From: UBA685 sp049890115
GTDB lineage: Bacteria > Pseudomonadota > Alphaproteobacteria > Puniceispirillales > Puniceispirillaceae
Length of the DNA stretch: 36,925 nucleotides
Direction of reading: 5' to 3'
Assembly (NCBI GenBank): GCA_049890115.1
Contig: JBMHCC010000025.1
Span: 1-36,925 of the forward strand
Shown: positions 1 to 8,615 of the stretch, piece after piece
How the letters are laid out: each line of letters begins with the position of its first letter
Numbering within the stretch: the first letter of the stretch is position 1
Notes under the pieces: model-generated
What the model saw: the letters and a program-made list of their open reading frames with translations, nothing else
Told to the model about the DNA's origin: nothing
The model's database searches: none
Translations under genes and position numbers: made by a program

Positions 1-342
1 GCTGAGCTTGATATAAAAAATGATTTATGGTTTTTTAAATGTCATTTTAAAGAAGATCCTGTTATGCCGGGATGCTTAGGTTTAGACGCTATGTGGCAAC
101 TAGTTGGATTTTTTTTAGGATGGATCGGTGAGCCGGGCAAAGGGAGAGCACTGGGAGTAAGCACAGTAAAATTTACTGGAGAGGTTTTAAAGAATATTAA
201 AATGGCAACATACAATATCGACATTAAAAGAATATTAAAAAAAGAAGGTGCGGTAGTCGGATTAGCTGATGGTATTCTTGAGGCTGATGGAAAAAAAATT
301 TATGTTGCAGAAAATCTTAAGGTAGGACTTTTTAAACAATGA
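1..342 (+). CDS. fabA: 3-hydroxydecanoyl-ACP dehydratase/isomerase FabA, 5' truncated by window edge
   Basis: The last 113 residues of FabA, open from base 1; the usual length is about 170, so roughly 60 residues lie outside the window. FabA dehydrates 3-hydroxyacyl-ACP and isomerises the trans-2 to the cis-3 double bond, starting unsaturated fatty acid synthesis in the cytoplasm. Visible motifs are the FFKCHF stretch carrying the catalytic histidine and, 14 residues later, GCLGLDAMWQL with the catalytic aspartate, followed by a typical LGWIGEPGKGRALG segment. The stop overlaps the fabB start (ATGA), the usual fabA-fabB arrangement. The DNA is very AT-rich (AAA, ATA and TTA codons), like fabB but unlike everything after about base 1530, which suggests this end belongs to another genome (see finding). 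Confidence 0.95.
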   Translation, partial: AELDIKNDLWFFKCHFKEDPVMPGCLGLDAMWQLVGFFLGWIGEPGKGRALGVSTVKFTGEVLKNIKMATYNIDIKRILKKEGAVVGLADGILEADGKKIYVAENLKVGLFKQ

Positions 343-1556
343 AAAGAGTGGTTGTAACAGGTTTAGGTGTGGTCTCTTGTTTGGGCAATAATCAAGATGA
401 AGTTTATAAATCTCTTTTAAACTCAAAGTCTGGGATTACTTTTTCCGAAGAGTATAAAGAGTACAATCTCAAAAGCAATGTTCATGGAAAGCCTAAAATT
501 AAACTTGAAGACCATGTTGATAGAAAATTTATAAGATTTATGGGTCCAGGCTCAGCTTATAATTACGTCTCAATGAATGAGGCTGTGAAAGACTCTGGTT
601 TAAAAGAGAACGAGGTAAGCAATATTAATACTGGTATGATTATGGGTTCAGGTGGACCTTCTATAGAAAATGTTATACTCGCAGCTGATAAGACGAGGGC
701 AAAAAATCCAAAAAGAATGGGGCCATTTGTTGTACCTAGAACAATGTCGAGTACAGCTTCAGCAACACTAGCGGTGCCATTTAAGATTAAAGGTGTAAAC
801 TATACTATTAGTTCTGCTTGTGCGACCAGTGGACATTGTATAGGTAACGCAATGGAATTGATACAACTTGGAAAGCAAAAAATTATTTTTGCAGGAGGAA
901 GTGATGAAGTTCACTTTGCAATGACTGCAATGTTTGATGCTATGACTGCGTTGTCATCAAAATATAATGATACACCTGAAAAAGCTTCAAGGCCATATGA
1001 TAAAACACGTGACGGTTTTGTTATCTCGGGTGGTGGTGGAGTTTTAGTACTAGAAGAATACGAACACGCAAAATCTAGAGGTGCTAAAATATATGCTGAA
1101 ATTACAGGTTACGGGGCTACTTCAGATGGTTTTGACATGGTTGCACCATCTGGTGAAGGAGCTGTAAGATGTATGAAAATGGCATTAAGCACAGCAAAAA
1201 ATAAAATCGACTATATCAATACTCATGGAACTTCAACACCTGTTGGGGATATAACAGAGTTGAAAGCGGTAGGTGAAGCTTTTAATGATTACAAACCAAA
1301 GATAAGTTCAACAAAATCTTTAGCAGGACATTCACTCGGCGCCACTTCGGTTCATGAGGCTATTTATAGTCTTATTATGATGAAAAACAATTTTATAGCT
1401 GCTTCAGCAAATATAACTGACATGGACGATGAAGCAAAAAAATACCCGATTGTTACTAAAGTTGAAAAAGATGTAAAATTAAATTCTATCATGTCAAACA
1501 GCTTTGGTTTTGGTGGTACAAATGCGTCGCTCATTCTAGGTGATGTGGATGCATGA
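339..1556 (+). CDS. fabB: Beta-ketoacyl-ACP synthase I (FabB); C-terminal tail possibly from a different gene
   Basis: A 405-residue ketoacyl-ACP synthase of the KAS I type, which condenses malonyl-ACP with acyl-ACP and, with FabA, elongates unsaturated chains. The catalytic triad is visible: Cys161 in SSACATSGH, His296 in NTHGTSTPVGD and His331 in KSLAGHSLGA, with Lys326 just before it. The C-terminal NSFGFGGTN motif is at residues 387-395. The start overlaps fabA by four bases. Arginine is almost always AGA or AGG up to the last motif, whereas genes downstream use CGT/CGC; the last ~12 codons (GCG, TCG, CTC) already look like the downstream genome. fabA-fabB is one known neighbourhood and fabF-mltG another, so the gene may be a FabB body joined to a FabF tail. 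Confidence 0.93.
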   Translation: MKRVVVTGLGVVSCLGNNQDEVYKSLLNSKSGITFSEEYKEYNLKSNVHGKPKIKLEDHVDRKFIRFMGPGSAYNYVSMNEAVKDSGLKENEVSNINTGMIMGSGGPSIENVILAADKTRAKNPKRMGPFVVPRTMSSTASATLAVPFKIKGVNYTISSACATSGHCIGNAMELIQLGKQKIIFAGGSDEVHFAMTAMFDAMTALSSKYNDTPEKASRPYDKTRDGFVISGGGGVLVLEEYEHAKSRGAKIYAEITGYGATSDGFDMVAPSGEGAVRCMKMALSTAKNKIDYINTHGTSTPVGDITELKAVGEAFNDYKPKISSTKSLAGHSLGATSVHEAIYSLIMMKNNFIAASANITDMDDEAKKYPIVTKVEKDVKLNSIMSNSFGFGGTNASLILGDVDA

Positions 1557-2569
1557 TAGCCGGGATAGCACGTCTGCTTTTTCGTATTGCTATTTTTCTA
1601 GGGCTGACAGTCATCCTTGTTATTGCTGGTGCAAGCCTATGGTTTCATGAGGCAAGCCAGCAAAAAGGGCGTGTGACGACCGATATCCTATTTTATGTGC
1701 CAGCAGGCTCATCTCATCAGCAAATAAGACAGACAATGATTGATCAAAATATCATCAGTCATCCTGTTTATTACGCTGCTATGCGGTTGTCTTTTGCGCT
1801 GTTAGATGGTGCTAGTTTTGCACCAAAAGCTGGTGAGTTTTTATTACCTGCTGGTGCATCTCTTCATGATGTATTTGTCATCATTGACGAAGGCAAAGCC
1901 TATCAGCATCGCTTTTTGGTCACCGAAGGCACGGCATCGCTAGATATTATCCGCCAGCTTAATCGGGAAGAAAAATTATCAGGTAAGATAGCCTCAATCC
2001 CTGCTGAAGGGTCACTAGCAGCTGATACTTATTTCTTTGTACGTGATGAAAGCAGGGAAAATTTACTATCACGCATGCAAAAAGCACAAGAGCTGATCTT
2101 GGCAGAAGAATGGGCATTACGGCAACCAGGATTGCCCTATCAATCACCTAAAGAAGCCTTAATTATGGCCTCAATCATTGAAAAAGAAACAGGTATCATT
2201 GATGAGCAGCCCCTTGTCTCATCAGTTTTCATTAATCGCTTGCGCAAAAAGATGCGTCTGCAATCTGATGCCACGACCTTATATGGCATTATTCAAAATG
2301 AAGGTCGCGCACGCACAATCAGGAAAAGTGATTTAACAGAAAAAACAAAATGGAATACTTATCGCATTGATGGTTTGCCGCCAACAGCGATTGGGAATCC
2401 TGGAAGGGCTGCTATCAAAGCTGCTTTAAACCCTGTGCCAAGCCGATATTTTTATTTTGTTGCGAATGGCAAAGGGGGTCATAATTTTGCTAAAACACTG
2501 GCAGAACATAATAAAAATGTGCAAGCCTATAGAGCAATTATGAAAAACCAAAAAGACGGGAAAGAATAA
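1553..2569 (+). CDS. mltG: Endolytic murein transglycosylase MltG (YceG family)
   Basis: A 338-residue inner-membrane protein whose family cleaves nascent glycan strands and so ends peptidoglycan chain growth. One N-terminal membrane segment (about residues 7-30) is followed by a periplasmic domain. The signature MASIIEKETG (residues 205-214) holds the conserved catalytic glutamate in EKET, followed by the family's INRL, LQSDATTLYG and GLPPTAIGNPG stretches. The start overlaps the end of the ketoacyl synthase gene by four bases and the stop shares one base with gmk. In many alphaproteobacteria the order is fabF-mltG-yicC-gmk; here yicC is absent between mltG and gmk. Codon usage matches the rest of the window, not the two genes before it. 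Confidence 0.95.
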   Translation: MIAGIARLLFRIAIFLGLTVILVIAGASLWFHEASQQKGRVTTDILFYVPAGSSHQQIRQTMIDQNIISHPVYYAAMRLSFALLDGASFAPKAGEFLLPAGASLHDVFVIIDEGKAYQHRFLVTEGTASLDIIRQLNREEKLSGKIASIPAEGSLAADTYFFVRDESRENLLSRMQKAQELILAEEWALRQPGLPYQSPKEALIMASIIEKETGIIDEQPLVSSVFINRLRKKMRLQSDATTLYGIIQNEGRARTIRKSDLTEKTKWNTYRIDGLPPTAIGNPGRAAIKAALNPVPSRYFYFVANGKGGHNFAKTLAEHNKNVQAYRAIMKNQKDGKE

Positions 2570-3207
2570 TGTCAGGTGAGTTAATAAAGCGTCGTGGTCT
2601 TATGCTGGTATTATCATCACCATCAGGTGCTGGCAAAACAAGCATTTCACGCCAATTACTAGCAAGCGAGTCAGAATTGACATTATCTGTCTCAGCAACA
2701 ACCCGTAAAAGGCGGCCTGGCGAAATTGATGGCAAGGATTATCATTTCACTGATCTGACCAGTTTTCAGATCGAAATTAACCAAGGCGTCTATTTGGAAT
2801 ATGCCAAAGTATTTGACCATTATTATGGCACACCGCGTGCCTTGGTCGAAGACAAGCTGTCGCAAGGGCGTGACGTATTATTTGATATAGACTGGCAGGG
2901 CACACAGCAATTAACAGAGATAATGCCAGAAGATTTGGTGACCATCTTCATATTGCCTCCTTCAGTCTCTGAATTAGAAAAAAGATTATTAAGCAGAGCG
3001 CAAGATAGCGCTGAGGTGGTTGCAGGGCGTATGGCTAAAGCCGCAGATGAGATGAGCCATTATCCAGAATATGATTATATTATCGTCAATCATGATTTGG
3101 ATGAATCAGTGGCAGCAGTGCGTAAAATCCTGCATGCAGAGCGCCTGAAGCGCGCGCGCCAGATAGGTCTATCGGAATTTGTGAAACAATTACGCCATCA
3201 CAGCTAA
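2569..3207 (+). CDS. gmk: Guanylate kinase
   Basis: A 212-residue cytoplasmic enzyme that converts GMP and ATP to GDP and ADP. The P-loop SSPSGAGKTS is near residues 16-25. The GMP-binding region shows SATTRKRRPGE and the EYAKVFDHYYGTPR stretch, both diagnostic of Gmk, followed by DIDWQGTQQL and a lid region with RLLSR. Length is normal for the family. Its ATG overlaps the mltG stop (TAATG), so the two are probably translationally coupled. The stop is two bases from the convergent rsmA stop, with no room for a separate terminator. Confidence 0.97.
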   Translation: MSGELIKRRGLMLVLSSPSGAGKTSISRQLLASESELTLSVSATTRKRRPGEIDGKDYHFTDLTSFQIEINQGVYLEYAKVFDHYYGTPRALVEDKLSQGRDVLFDIDWQGTQQLTEIMPEDLVTIFILPPSVSELEKRLLSRAQDSAEVVAGRMAKAADEMSHYPEYDYIIVNHDLDESVAAVRKILHAERLKRARQIGLSEFVKQLRHHS

Positions 3208-3209
3208 GA

Positions 3210-4067
3210 TTAGCGGCTAATGTGACCTTCTAAATGACGTGCCAAAGCACAAAATGACGCAATATCTAAATCTTGCGGGCGTGCTGAAGGGTCAATGCCT
3301 ATCTCCTCAAGCATGGCGCTGCCGCCCAGTGATTTAAAACTGGCACGCATCATTTTACGACGTTGTGAAAAGGCTTTGGCTGTCACTAATTCTAATGTGG
3401 TTTTATCACACTCATATAGTGGCTTTTGGCGAGGTGTCAGGCGCACCACAGATGAGGTGACTTTTGGCGCAGGAACAAAAGCTTCTGGCGGAATATCAAA
3501 TAATATTTCTGTCTCTGCTAGCCATTGGCAGATGATAGATAACCTACCATAGGCTGGTGAGGATGGTTCTGCACAAATGCGCATAGCAACCTCTTTTTGG
3601 AACATTAAAGTCAGATTATCAAAAGCGTCATAATGAGACAGCCAGTTAAGTAATAATGTTGTCGCAATATTATAGGGCAGATTGGCGACAATCGCTCGTG
3701 GTTTTGTACCATAGTCCCATAAGGGTGCTTTCAGAGCATCTGCTTCTTCAAGTTGTAAGCGACCATAGCTAGCAGCGACCAAATGATCCAAAAAGGCAAT
3801 GGCACGTCGGTCTTTTTCAACCGCAATAATGCTGGCGTCAGTTTCGGTAAGTAATGAGCGTGTCAGCCCGCCAGGGCCAGGTCCCACTTCAATGATAGTG
3901 CCATTATGCAAATCACTATGAATAAGTGCTTGTTGGGCGATTTTTGCCGTTAAATTCAAATCAAATAAAAAATTTTGACCAAGTGATTTTTTGGCATAAA
4001 GCTGGCTGTCTGATACTAACAGCCCAAGTGGTGGTAATGCTGCGACAGCTTTTTTTGCATCACTCAT
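3210..4067 (-). CDS. rsmA: 16S rRNA (adenine-1518/1519-N6,N6)-dimethyltransferase RsmA/KsgA
   Basis: A 285-residue SAM-dependent methyltransferase that dimethylates two adjacent adenines in helix 45 of 16S rRNA late in 30S assembly. It has the KSLGQNFL entry motif (residues 27-34), SAM motif I EVGPGPGGLT (60-69) and catalytic motif NLPYN (129-133). The C-terminal helical domain has FSQRRKMMRASFK, typical of KsgA. Its start overlaps the end of pdxA by four bases (ATGA). pdxA-rsmA is a conserved pair in proteobacteria and is here the end of the lptF-led operon. Confidence 0.97.
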   Translation of the reverse strand: MSDAKKAVAALPPLGLLVSDSQLYAKKSLGQNFLFDLNLTAKIAQQALIHSDLHNGTIIEVGPGPGGLTRSLLTETDASIIAVEKDRRAIAFLDHLVAASYGRLQLEEADALKAPLWDYGTKPRAIVANLPYNIATTLLLNWLSHYDAFDNLTLMFQKEVAMRICAEPSSPAYGRLSIICQWLAETEILFDIPPEAFVPAPKVTSSVVRLTPRQKPLYECDKTTLELVTAKAFSQRRKMMRASFKSLGGSAMLEEIGIDPSARPQDLDIASFCALARHLEGHISR

Positions 4068-5071
4068 GATGTGCCAGCCTTCATTTGTGCCATCATCATA
4101 GCAAAACTGATTGCCGCAATCAGGCTGTCGGCACGTGCTACACCACGTCCTGCAATATCAAAAGCTGTGCCATGATCTGGTGAAGTGCGAATAAAATCAA
4201 GGCCAAGTGTAATATTGACACCGCGATGAAAATCAATGGTTTTCACCGGTATCAAAACCTGATCATGATACATGCCAATAACACAATCATAGCTTGCTAA
4301 TTTCTCACGATGAAACAAGCTATCAGCTGCATGAGGGCCTGTGAAAATCACATCATTACCAAGTTTCTTTTGTGTTTGTTCAAGGGCAGGGATGATAATG
4401 GTCTGTTCTTCATCACCAAGGGCACCATTTTCACCAGCATGAGGGTTTAGGCCACAAATTGCGATATGCGGCTTTATGATGCCGAAATCATCACGCAGTG
4501 CCATAGCAACATCTTCAAAAATTATCGATAGCCCGTTAATGCTAAGTTGCTCTGGCACCTTGCGCAGTGCTGTGTGGATAGTGGCAGGCACTACCTTTAG
4601 CTCAGGGTTGGCAAGCATCATCACTGGCGCTTTGCCATTTTGTGATAAGCTGCCCAAAAATTCGGTGTGACCTGGGTGATCAAAACCAGCCTCATATAAT
4701 ACTGATTTCGCAATCGGACAGGTTACCATGCCAGCCACATCACCATTTTGACAAAGTAAAACGGCATCTTTGATTGCTTCAATCACTTTCGGGGCATTAC
4801 GGCTATCAGCCTTGCCAGCTATGACCGTTTCTGGCCAGCTAATATCGAGCAGATTAATATGTTTGTCAGATAGCAACTCATCTGGTGTCCAAGAGGTGAA
4901 ATTAAGAGGCAAAGATAGGCTATCTGCTAATTTAGTAAGCTGTTCTCTGTCACCTATCACAATCACCTTATCGCGCCATTCAGGCTTTTCATGAAGCGCG
5001 CGAAGGGTGATTTCAGGGCCAATGCCCGCCGGGTCTCCTGGTGTGATAATAACAGGCCGTTCAGCTGTCAT
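4064..5071 (-). CDS. pdxA: 4-hydroxythreonine-4-phosphate dehydrogenase PdxA
   Basis: A 335-residue NAD-dependent dehydrogenase/decarboxylase acting on 4-phosphohydroxy-L-threonine in the DXP-dependent route to pyridoxal phosphate. The N-terminal TPGDPAGIGPEI signature is at residues 10-21. The substrate-binding HT pair lies in HPGHTEFLG (132-140). The three metal-binding histidines are His166 (IHTALRK), His211 (LNPHAGENG) and His269 (MYHDQVLIP), close to the E. coli numbering. The gene starts directly after the surA stop with no gap and overlaps rsmA, so it is inside a tight operon. Confidence 0.97.
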   Translation of the reverse strand: MTAERPVIITPGDPAGIGPEITLRALHEKPEWRDKVIVIGDREQLTKLADSLSLPLNFTSWTPDELLSDKHINLLDISWPETVIAGKADSRNAPKVIEAIKDAVLLCQNGDVAGMVTCPIAKSVLYEAGFDHPGHTEFLGSLSQNGKAPVMMLANPELKVVPATIHTALRKVPEQLSINGLSIIFEDVAMALRDDFGIIKPHIAICGLNPHAGENGALGDEEQTIIIPALEQTQKKLGNDVIFTGPHAADSLFHREKLASYDCVIGMYHDQVLIPVKTIDFHRGVNITLGLDFIRTSPDHGTAFDIAGRGVARADSLIAAISFAMMMAQMKAGTS

Positions 5072-6373
5072 TTAACGTATCTCGATTGTTGCGGCACGGC
5101 GCAAGCGCAGTAAAAAGCGATTTGATAAAATCGAAAACATCTTGTTTAATTCAGCGCGCTCTAATTCTTGCAAAGATGGCAGGTCAACTTGTGGAGCGAT
5201 GCGTTCACAAATCATGAAAACAACCATGCCTTCAGCAAAAATCAGAGGCTCAGATGGCGTGTTGTCAGAAAGCTGTTCCAATATCTCTCGTAAATTCGGA
5301 GTGATAGAGCCAATTTCAAGATTCCGCAAATAGCTTGCTTGCCCAGAGCCATATTCTGTATTAAGGGCTTCCATCATCTCGCAATTATTAATTGCTTCTG
5401 TCCGGCTTTGTAGCTCACCTGCTGCTTTTAACTGGTCAGCACGGCTAACATCTGCCGCAAGAGGTAATAGGGCGCGGGCTATTGTGACCTTGGTCTGTGA
5501 TGGGTCAATCAACCCTTGGGCACGCACACCATCTTTGCGTAAAATATAGATAACGCCATCTTGATTAATAGGGTCTATGACATCACCAGAACCTACCTGA
5601 GCTAGCGCATCTTGCAAATCTTCTGGCAAAGTATTTGTCACCAGCCAGCCTAGCCTGCCACCATTATTCGCAGAGCCTGCTGCTGAATATTGACGAGCAA
5701 TCGCACCAAAATCAGCACCGTTTCTGATGGCATCAACCATTTGCTGGCCAATTATCATATTATCAGAGGCTGTTCTGTCAGGTGATGGGGCAAGCACAAT
5801 TTCAGATATTTTAACCTGTGGCTGGCTAATATCACGCTTTACGCGCTCCAGGGCTTGTTCTGCTAGATTGGCTGAATTTTCAAATTGTGCTTTGAATTTA
5901 TCACGCAATAAGGTTGCCCATACCACATCAGCTAGATATTTTTCTTCGATTGTGCTGCGATCAAGGCCTAATTGGTTTAAATTCTGGCCAGATGATAGAG
6001 TGTCTGTGCGGTAATTATCATTCACCAGCTGTGTTGCTGTTGTGCGACCTGCTGAAATCATTGATGGGGCAAATCTGGTTGCCTCTTTAATTTTTAACTT
6101 ATCGTCGATCAGCATGTTCAAGACATCAGAGCGCAGCTGTGCTTCATTATCATCTGTTAATTGTAAACCAGTTGTCACAAGAAGATAATTAAGCCTGTTT
6201 TCTAGGTCTAAATTGGTAATGGCCTCACCATCCACCACAGCAACAACAGAGACTGTCTGCGCATAGGACAAAGGCGCCAGACCAGCAAAGGCAAAGCACA
6301 AAATCAAATAAGCTGATATCTGAATGATACGCTGTTTCAGCTTATTTAAAGTGATTATTATGAAATCTATCAT
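5072..6373 (-). CDS. surA: Periplasmic peptidyl-prolyl isomerase / outer-membrane protein chaperone SurA
   Basis: A 433-residue secreted protein. A hydrophobic segment (about residues 16-34) ends in a likely signal peptidase site at SYA/Q (36-39). An N-terminal SurA chaperone region follows (VVDGEAITNLDLENRL). One parvulin-type isomerase domain is recognisable at about residues 190-285 (KISEIVL, then GADFGAIARQYS, GGRLGWL and the GVIYILRK end); a second, as in E. coli, is not obvious, and a single domain is common in alphaproteobacteria. SurA escorts beta-barrel proteins to the BAM complex. The gene lies between lptG (1-base overlap) and pdxA (no gap). The family's usual neighbour lptD, itself a SurA client, is not here. 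Confidence 0.9.
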   Translation of the reverse strand: MIDFIIITLNKLKQRIIQISAYLILCFAFAGLAPLSYAQTVSVVAVVDGEAITNLDLENRLNYLLVTTGLQLTDDNEAQLRSDVLNMLIDDKLKIKEATRFAPSMISAGRTTATQLVNDNYRTDTLSSGQNLNQLGLDRSTIEEKYLADVVWATLLRDKFKAQFENSANLAEQALERVKRDISQPQVKISEIVLAPSPDRTASDNMIIGQQMVDAIRNGADFGAIARQYSAAGSANNGGRLGWLVTNTLPEDLQDALAQVGSGDVIDPINQDGVIYILRKDGVRAQGLIDPSQTKVTIARALLPLAADVSRADQLKAAGELQSRTEAINNCEMMEALNTEYGSGQASYLRNLEIGSITPNLREILEQLSDNTPSEPLIFAEGMVVFMICERIAPQVDLPSLQELERAELNKMFSILSNRFLLRLRRAATIEIR

Positions 6374-7479
6374 TATCTGTCCTCAGAACGTGCCAGAATA
6401 TAGCCTGTGCCTAAAATCAAAGTAAAAGCAGGGCCCCAGCCTGAAATCCAGATAGGTAATCTGGCATTCGCCCCCAATAAATAAATCAAATCTGAAATAA
6501 AATAAATCGTAAAGCCAGAAGCAATGCCAAGCGCGATCAATTTATAGCGTGGCATGCGTGAAAATCCAACCAGCGTAAAACAAGCAGCTAACATGACCAG
6601 CCCCAGCATTTTGAGCGGCGTTGCCAGTAATTGCTGAAAATAGACGCGATGTTCATTTGATGGCAGGCCGGTATTATTCAACATCGTAATAAATTGCGGC
6701 AAAGCATAAATTGATATGGTTTCAGGTGCTAATGTGGTTCTGGCAAAATCAATTGGTGTAATGTCAGTGTTTAACCGAACATCTCCCAAATAAGTTGTTT
6801 GCCCCAGATTATCACTTTGATAAGCGTCACTAATCGCCCAGCCATTTTCAGATAATTTCATGGTCTCAGCACGGATGCGCCAGCTAATCGCCCCTTTTTC
6901 ATCAAATTGATAAATGACAGGGCGATTAATCTGATATTGGCTCAGATTAAGGTTAGGGCCATGGATGATGATATCACCACTCTCACCTTTGTCTTTTAGC
7001 CAAACACCAGAGGCAGCAATAGATAAGTTACTGCTTGATTGGGATCCAAATAAATTTTCTTTGATGCTGTGTTGCGCATTTAATGTTGCCGATTTAATGG
7101 GGTTCAAGACCAAGTTTTGAAAGCTGCCAAGCAAGATAACGGTGATAAATACAGGCAATAATGCCTGCCAAATATTCTGGCCAAAGGCTCTCACAACCAT
7201 TAATTCATGGGTTTTACTCCAATTTTGAAAACACAAAATAGAGCCAAATAAAATGATGAAGGGCATCAGCAAATCAATTTTTTGAGGCAGGCCCAGTAAT
7301 AAAAGCAGGATAACAACAAAGCTACTTTCATCAGAATTGGCATTGCTAAAACGGCGATATAATTCAACCGCATCTATCAATGTCACAAACGCAAGCAATG
7401 CGCCCATTGTCAGGATTATCCAAAACAGATAGCGACGTGAAAGATAAAAGCTCAAAGCAAGTGGAGGCAGTAACATCAT
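6373..7479 (-). CDS. lptG: LPS export ABC transporter permease LptG
   Basis: A 368-residue inner-membrane permease of the LptB2FG machine, which extracts lipopolysaccharide from the inner membrane and pushes it along the LptC-LptA bridge. Membrane segments are visible at the N-terminus (LFWIILTMGALLAFVTLID), then LVILLLLLGLPQKIDLLMPFIILFGS-like hydrophobic helices, a periplasmic beta-jellyroll domain in the middle, and three C-terminal helices. A longer reading frame begins at 7527, but the start at 7479 is preferred: it overlaps the lptF stop (ATGATGA-type) and has an AAGGAG ribosome-binding site seven bases upstream. The stop overlaps the surA start by one base. Confidence 0.93.
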   Translation of the reverse strand: MMLLPPLALSFYLSRRYLFWIILTMGALLAFVTLIDAVELYRRFSNANSDESSFVVILLLLLGLPQKIDLLMPFIILFGSILCFQNWSKTHELMVVRAFGQNIWQALLPVFITVILLGSFQNLVLNPIKSATLNAQHSIKENLFGSQSSSNLSIAASGVWLKDKGESGDIIIHGPNLNLSQYQINRPVIYQFDEKGAISWRIRAETMKLSENGWAISDAYQSDNLGQTTYLGDVRLNTDITPIDFARTTLAPETISIYALPQFITMLNNTGLPSNEHRVYFQQLLATPLKMLGLVMLAACFTLVGFSRMPRYKLIALGIASGFTIYFISDLIYLLGANARLPIWISGWGPAFTLILGTGYILARSEDR

Positions 7480-8579
7480 GCTGACACTCCTTGCGTTTTT
7501 GACGGTTGCTGTTTGATTATCATCCAAAGTGCGATGCTAGCTGGCACCAATAATGACAGGTAAATTAATGGCCATAATTGTGGTGCAGATACGGTTATGC
7601 TGCGCGCCATAAAGAATATAACTTGCGCGCCTATTGCAGCACCGATTGTTTGCCAGATGCGCTTGCGGCTATATTCATCGCGCAACCGGCCTCTGGCTAG
7701 GCCAGCAACAGCGATCAGCGCTAGGGTAATGGCAATAAAGGGGCTGGCAATGCGGTAATGACCATAGGCTAGTCTTTGCGGCACATATTGTTTTGCGATG
7801 GCCGTTTCAGGCGATAACAAATTGCTAATGCTATCCTCATTCATATCAATAGGTCTTTTGCCTGATTTGCTAGCGATCTGAGAGGCAAAATATAATTTAT
7901 ATTCTTCAAAAAATAAAGAAGCGCCAGCCTCTCTTCCTTGTTGCATTTCAAAGCGTTCCCCATCTTTCAACAGCAAAACAGGTCTGCCTTCATCAAGGGC
8001 AAATGTGCCTTCAGCAGCAGTTAATGTAGAGATATTAACAGGGTGACGCGCATCTTGGATAAAGACATTGCGCACCTCGCTATTTGAAATACGCTCATTA
8101 ATAAAAATGGTCAGGCCAGGGGCTAAATCAACAAAGACGCGGTCTTGCAGCAAAATCCGCGGTATGGCATTGCGCAATTCTGTCTGGCGTTGTTTAAATT
8201 CGCTAAAGCTGGCAGGCAAAAAATAGATGGAATTCAACAATAAAAATAATGATGCCAGCACACCTAATAATAAGGGCGATAGCGCAAATTGACGATGGCT
8301 GATGCCAATCGCCTGCATCACAACCCACTCGCGGTCGCTTTGCACTTTTTGGATGACCCAAATAATGCCGATAAATAATGCTATGGGAATAGCCTGTAAC
8401 AACCATAGGGGGGCTGATAATAGTGACAGCAACAGAAAATCAACAAGAGGCGCACCTTTATTCACCACTAATTCAAGTAGCTGCAACGTCTGATTTAGCC
8501 ACACAATCATCAGCAAGCTGAATAAAATTATCAGTGTCACTTGCAAATATTGGCTGAAAAGATAGCGGTGAAGTTGCAT
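7476..8579 (-). CDS. lptF: LPS export ABC transporter permease LptF
   Basis: A 367-residue membrane protein, the partner of LptG. It opens with the family-typical short amphipathic start (MQLHRYLFSQYL), then three N-terminal membrane helices (to about residue 120, including the coupling-helix region SDREWVVMQAIGIS), a periplasmic domain (about 125-260) and three C-terminal helices. It is the first gene of the minus-strand operon lptF-lptG-surA-pdxA-rsmA and is divergent from pepA across a 243-base intergenic region, the common alphaproteobacterial arrangement. No strong ribosome-binding site is visible before the ATG, only a run of A. Confidence 0.93.
   Translation of the reverse strand: MQLHRYLFSQYLQVTLIILFSLLMIVWLNQTLQLLELVVNKGAPLVDFLLLSLLSAPLWLLQAIPIALFIGIIWVIQKVQSDREWVVMQAIGISHRQFALSPLLLGVLASLFLLLNSIYFLPASFSEFKQRQTELRNAIPRILLQDRVFVDLAPGLTIFINERISNSEVRNVFIQDARHPVNISTLTAAEGTFALDEGRPVLLLKDGERFEMQQGREAGASLFFEEYKLYFASQIASKSGKRPIDMNEDSISNLLSPETAIAKQYVPQRLAYGHYRIASPFIAITLALIAVAGLARGRLRDEYSRKRIWQTIGAAIGAQVIFFMARSITVSAPQLWPLIYLSLLVPASIALWMIIKQQPSKTQGVSA
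7487..7492 (-). promoter_or_regulatory. Ribosome-binding site deciding the lptG start
   Basis: AAGGAG on the minus strand, seven bases before ATG at 7479. It lies inside the end of lptF and favours this start over the longer frame beginning at 7527, which would overlap lptF by 52 bases. Confidence 0.75.
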
Positions 8580-8615
8580 GTTTTTTTTAAAGACTTTGAT
8601 CAGGGTCGATTGACA

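Noticed and set aside
1..1556. fabA-fabB as horizontally acquired genes
   Set aside because: The compositional step falls inside a conserved motif, and the left neighbourhood is itself a normal fabA-fabB unit, so an assembly or recombination junction explains it more simply than transfer of a cassette.
6440..6470. CCAGATAGG...ATCTGG copy inside lptG as another member of the shared intergenic motif
   Set aside because: It encodes conserved lptG residues, and similar words recur in several coding regions, so it is likely codon-driven.
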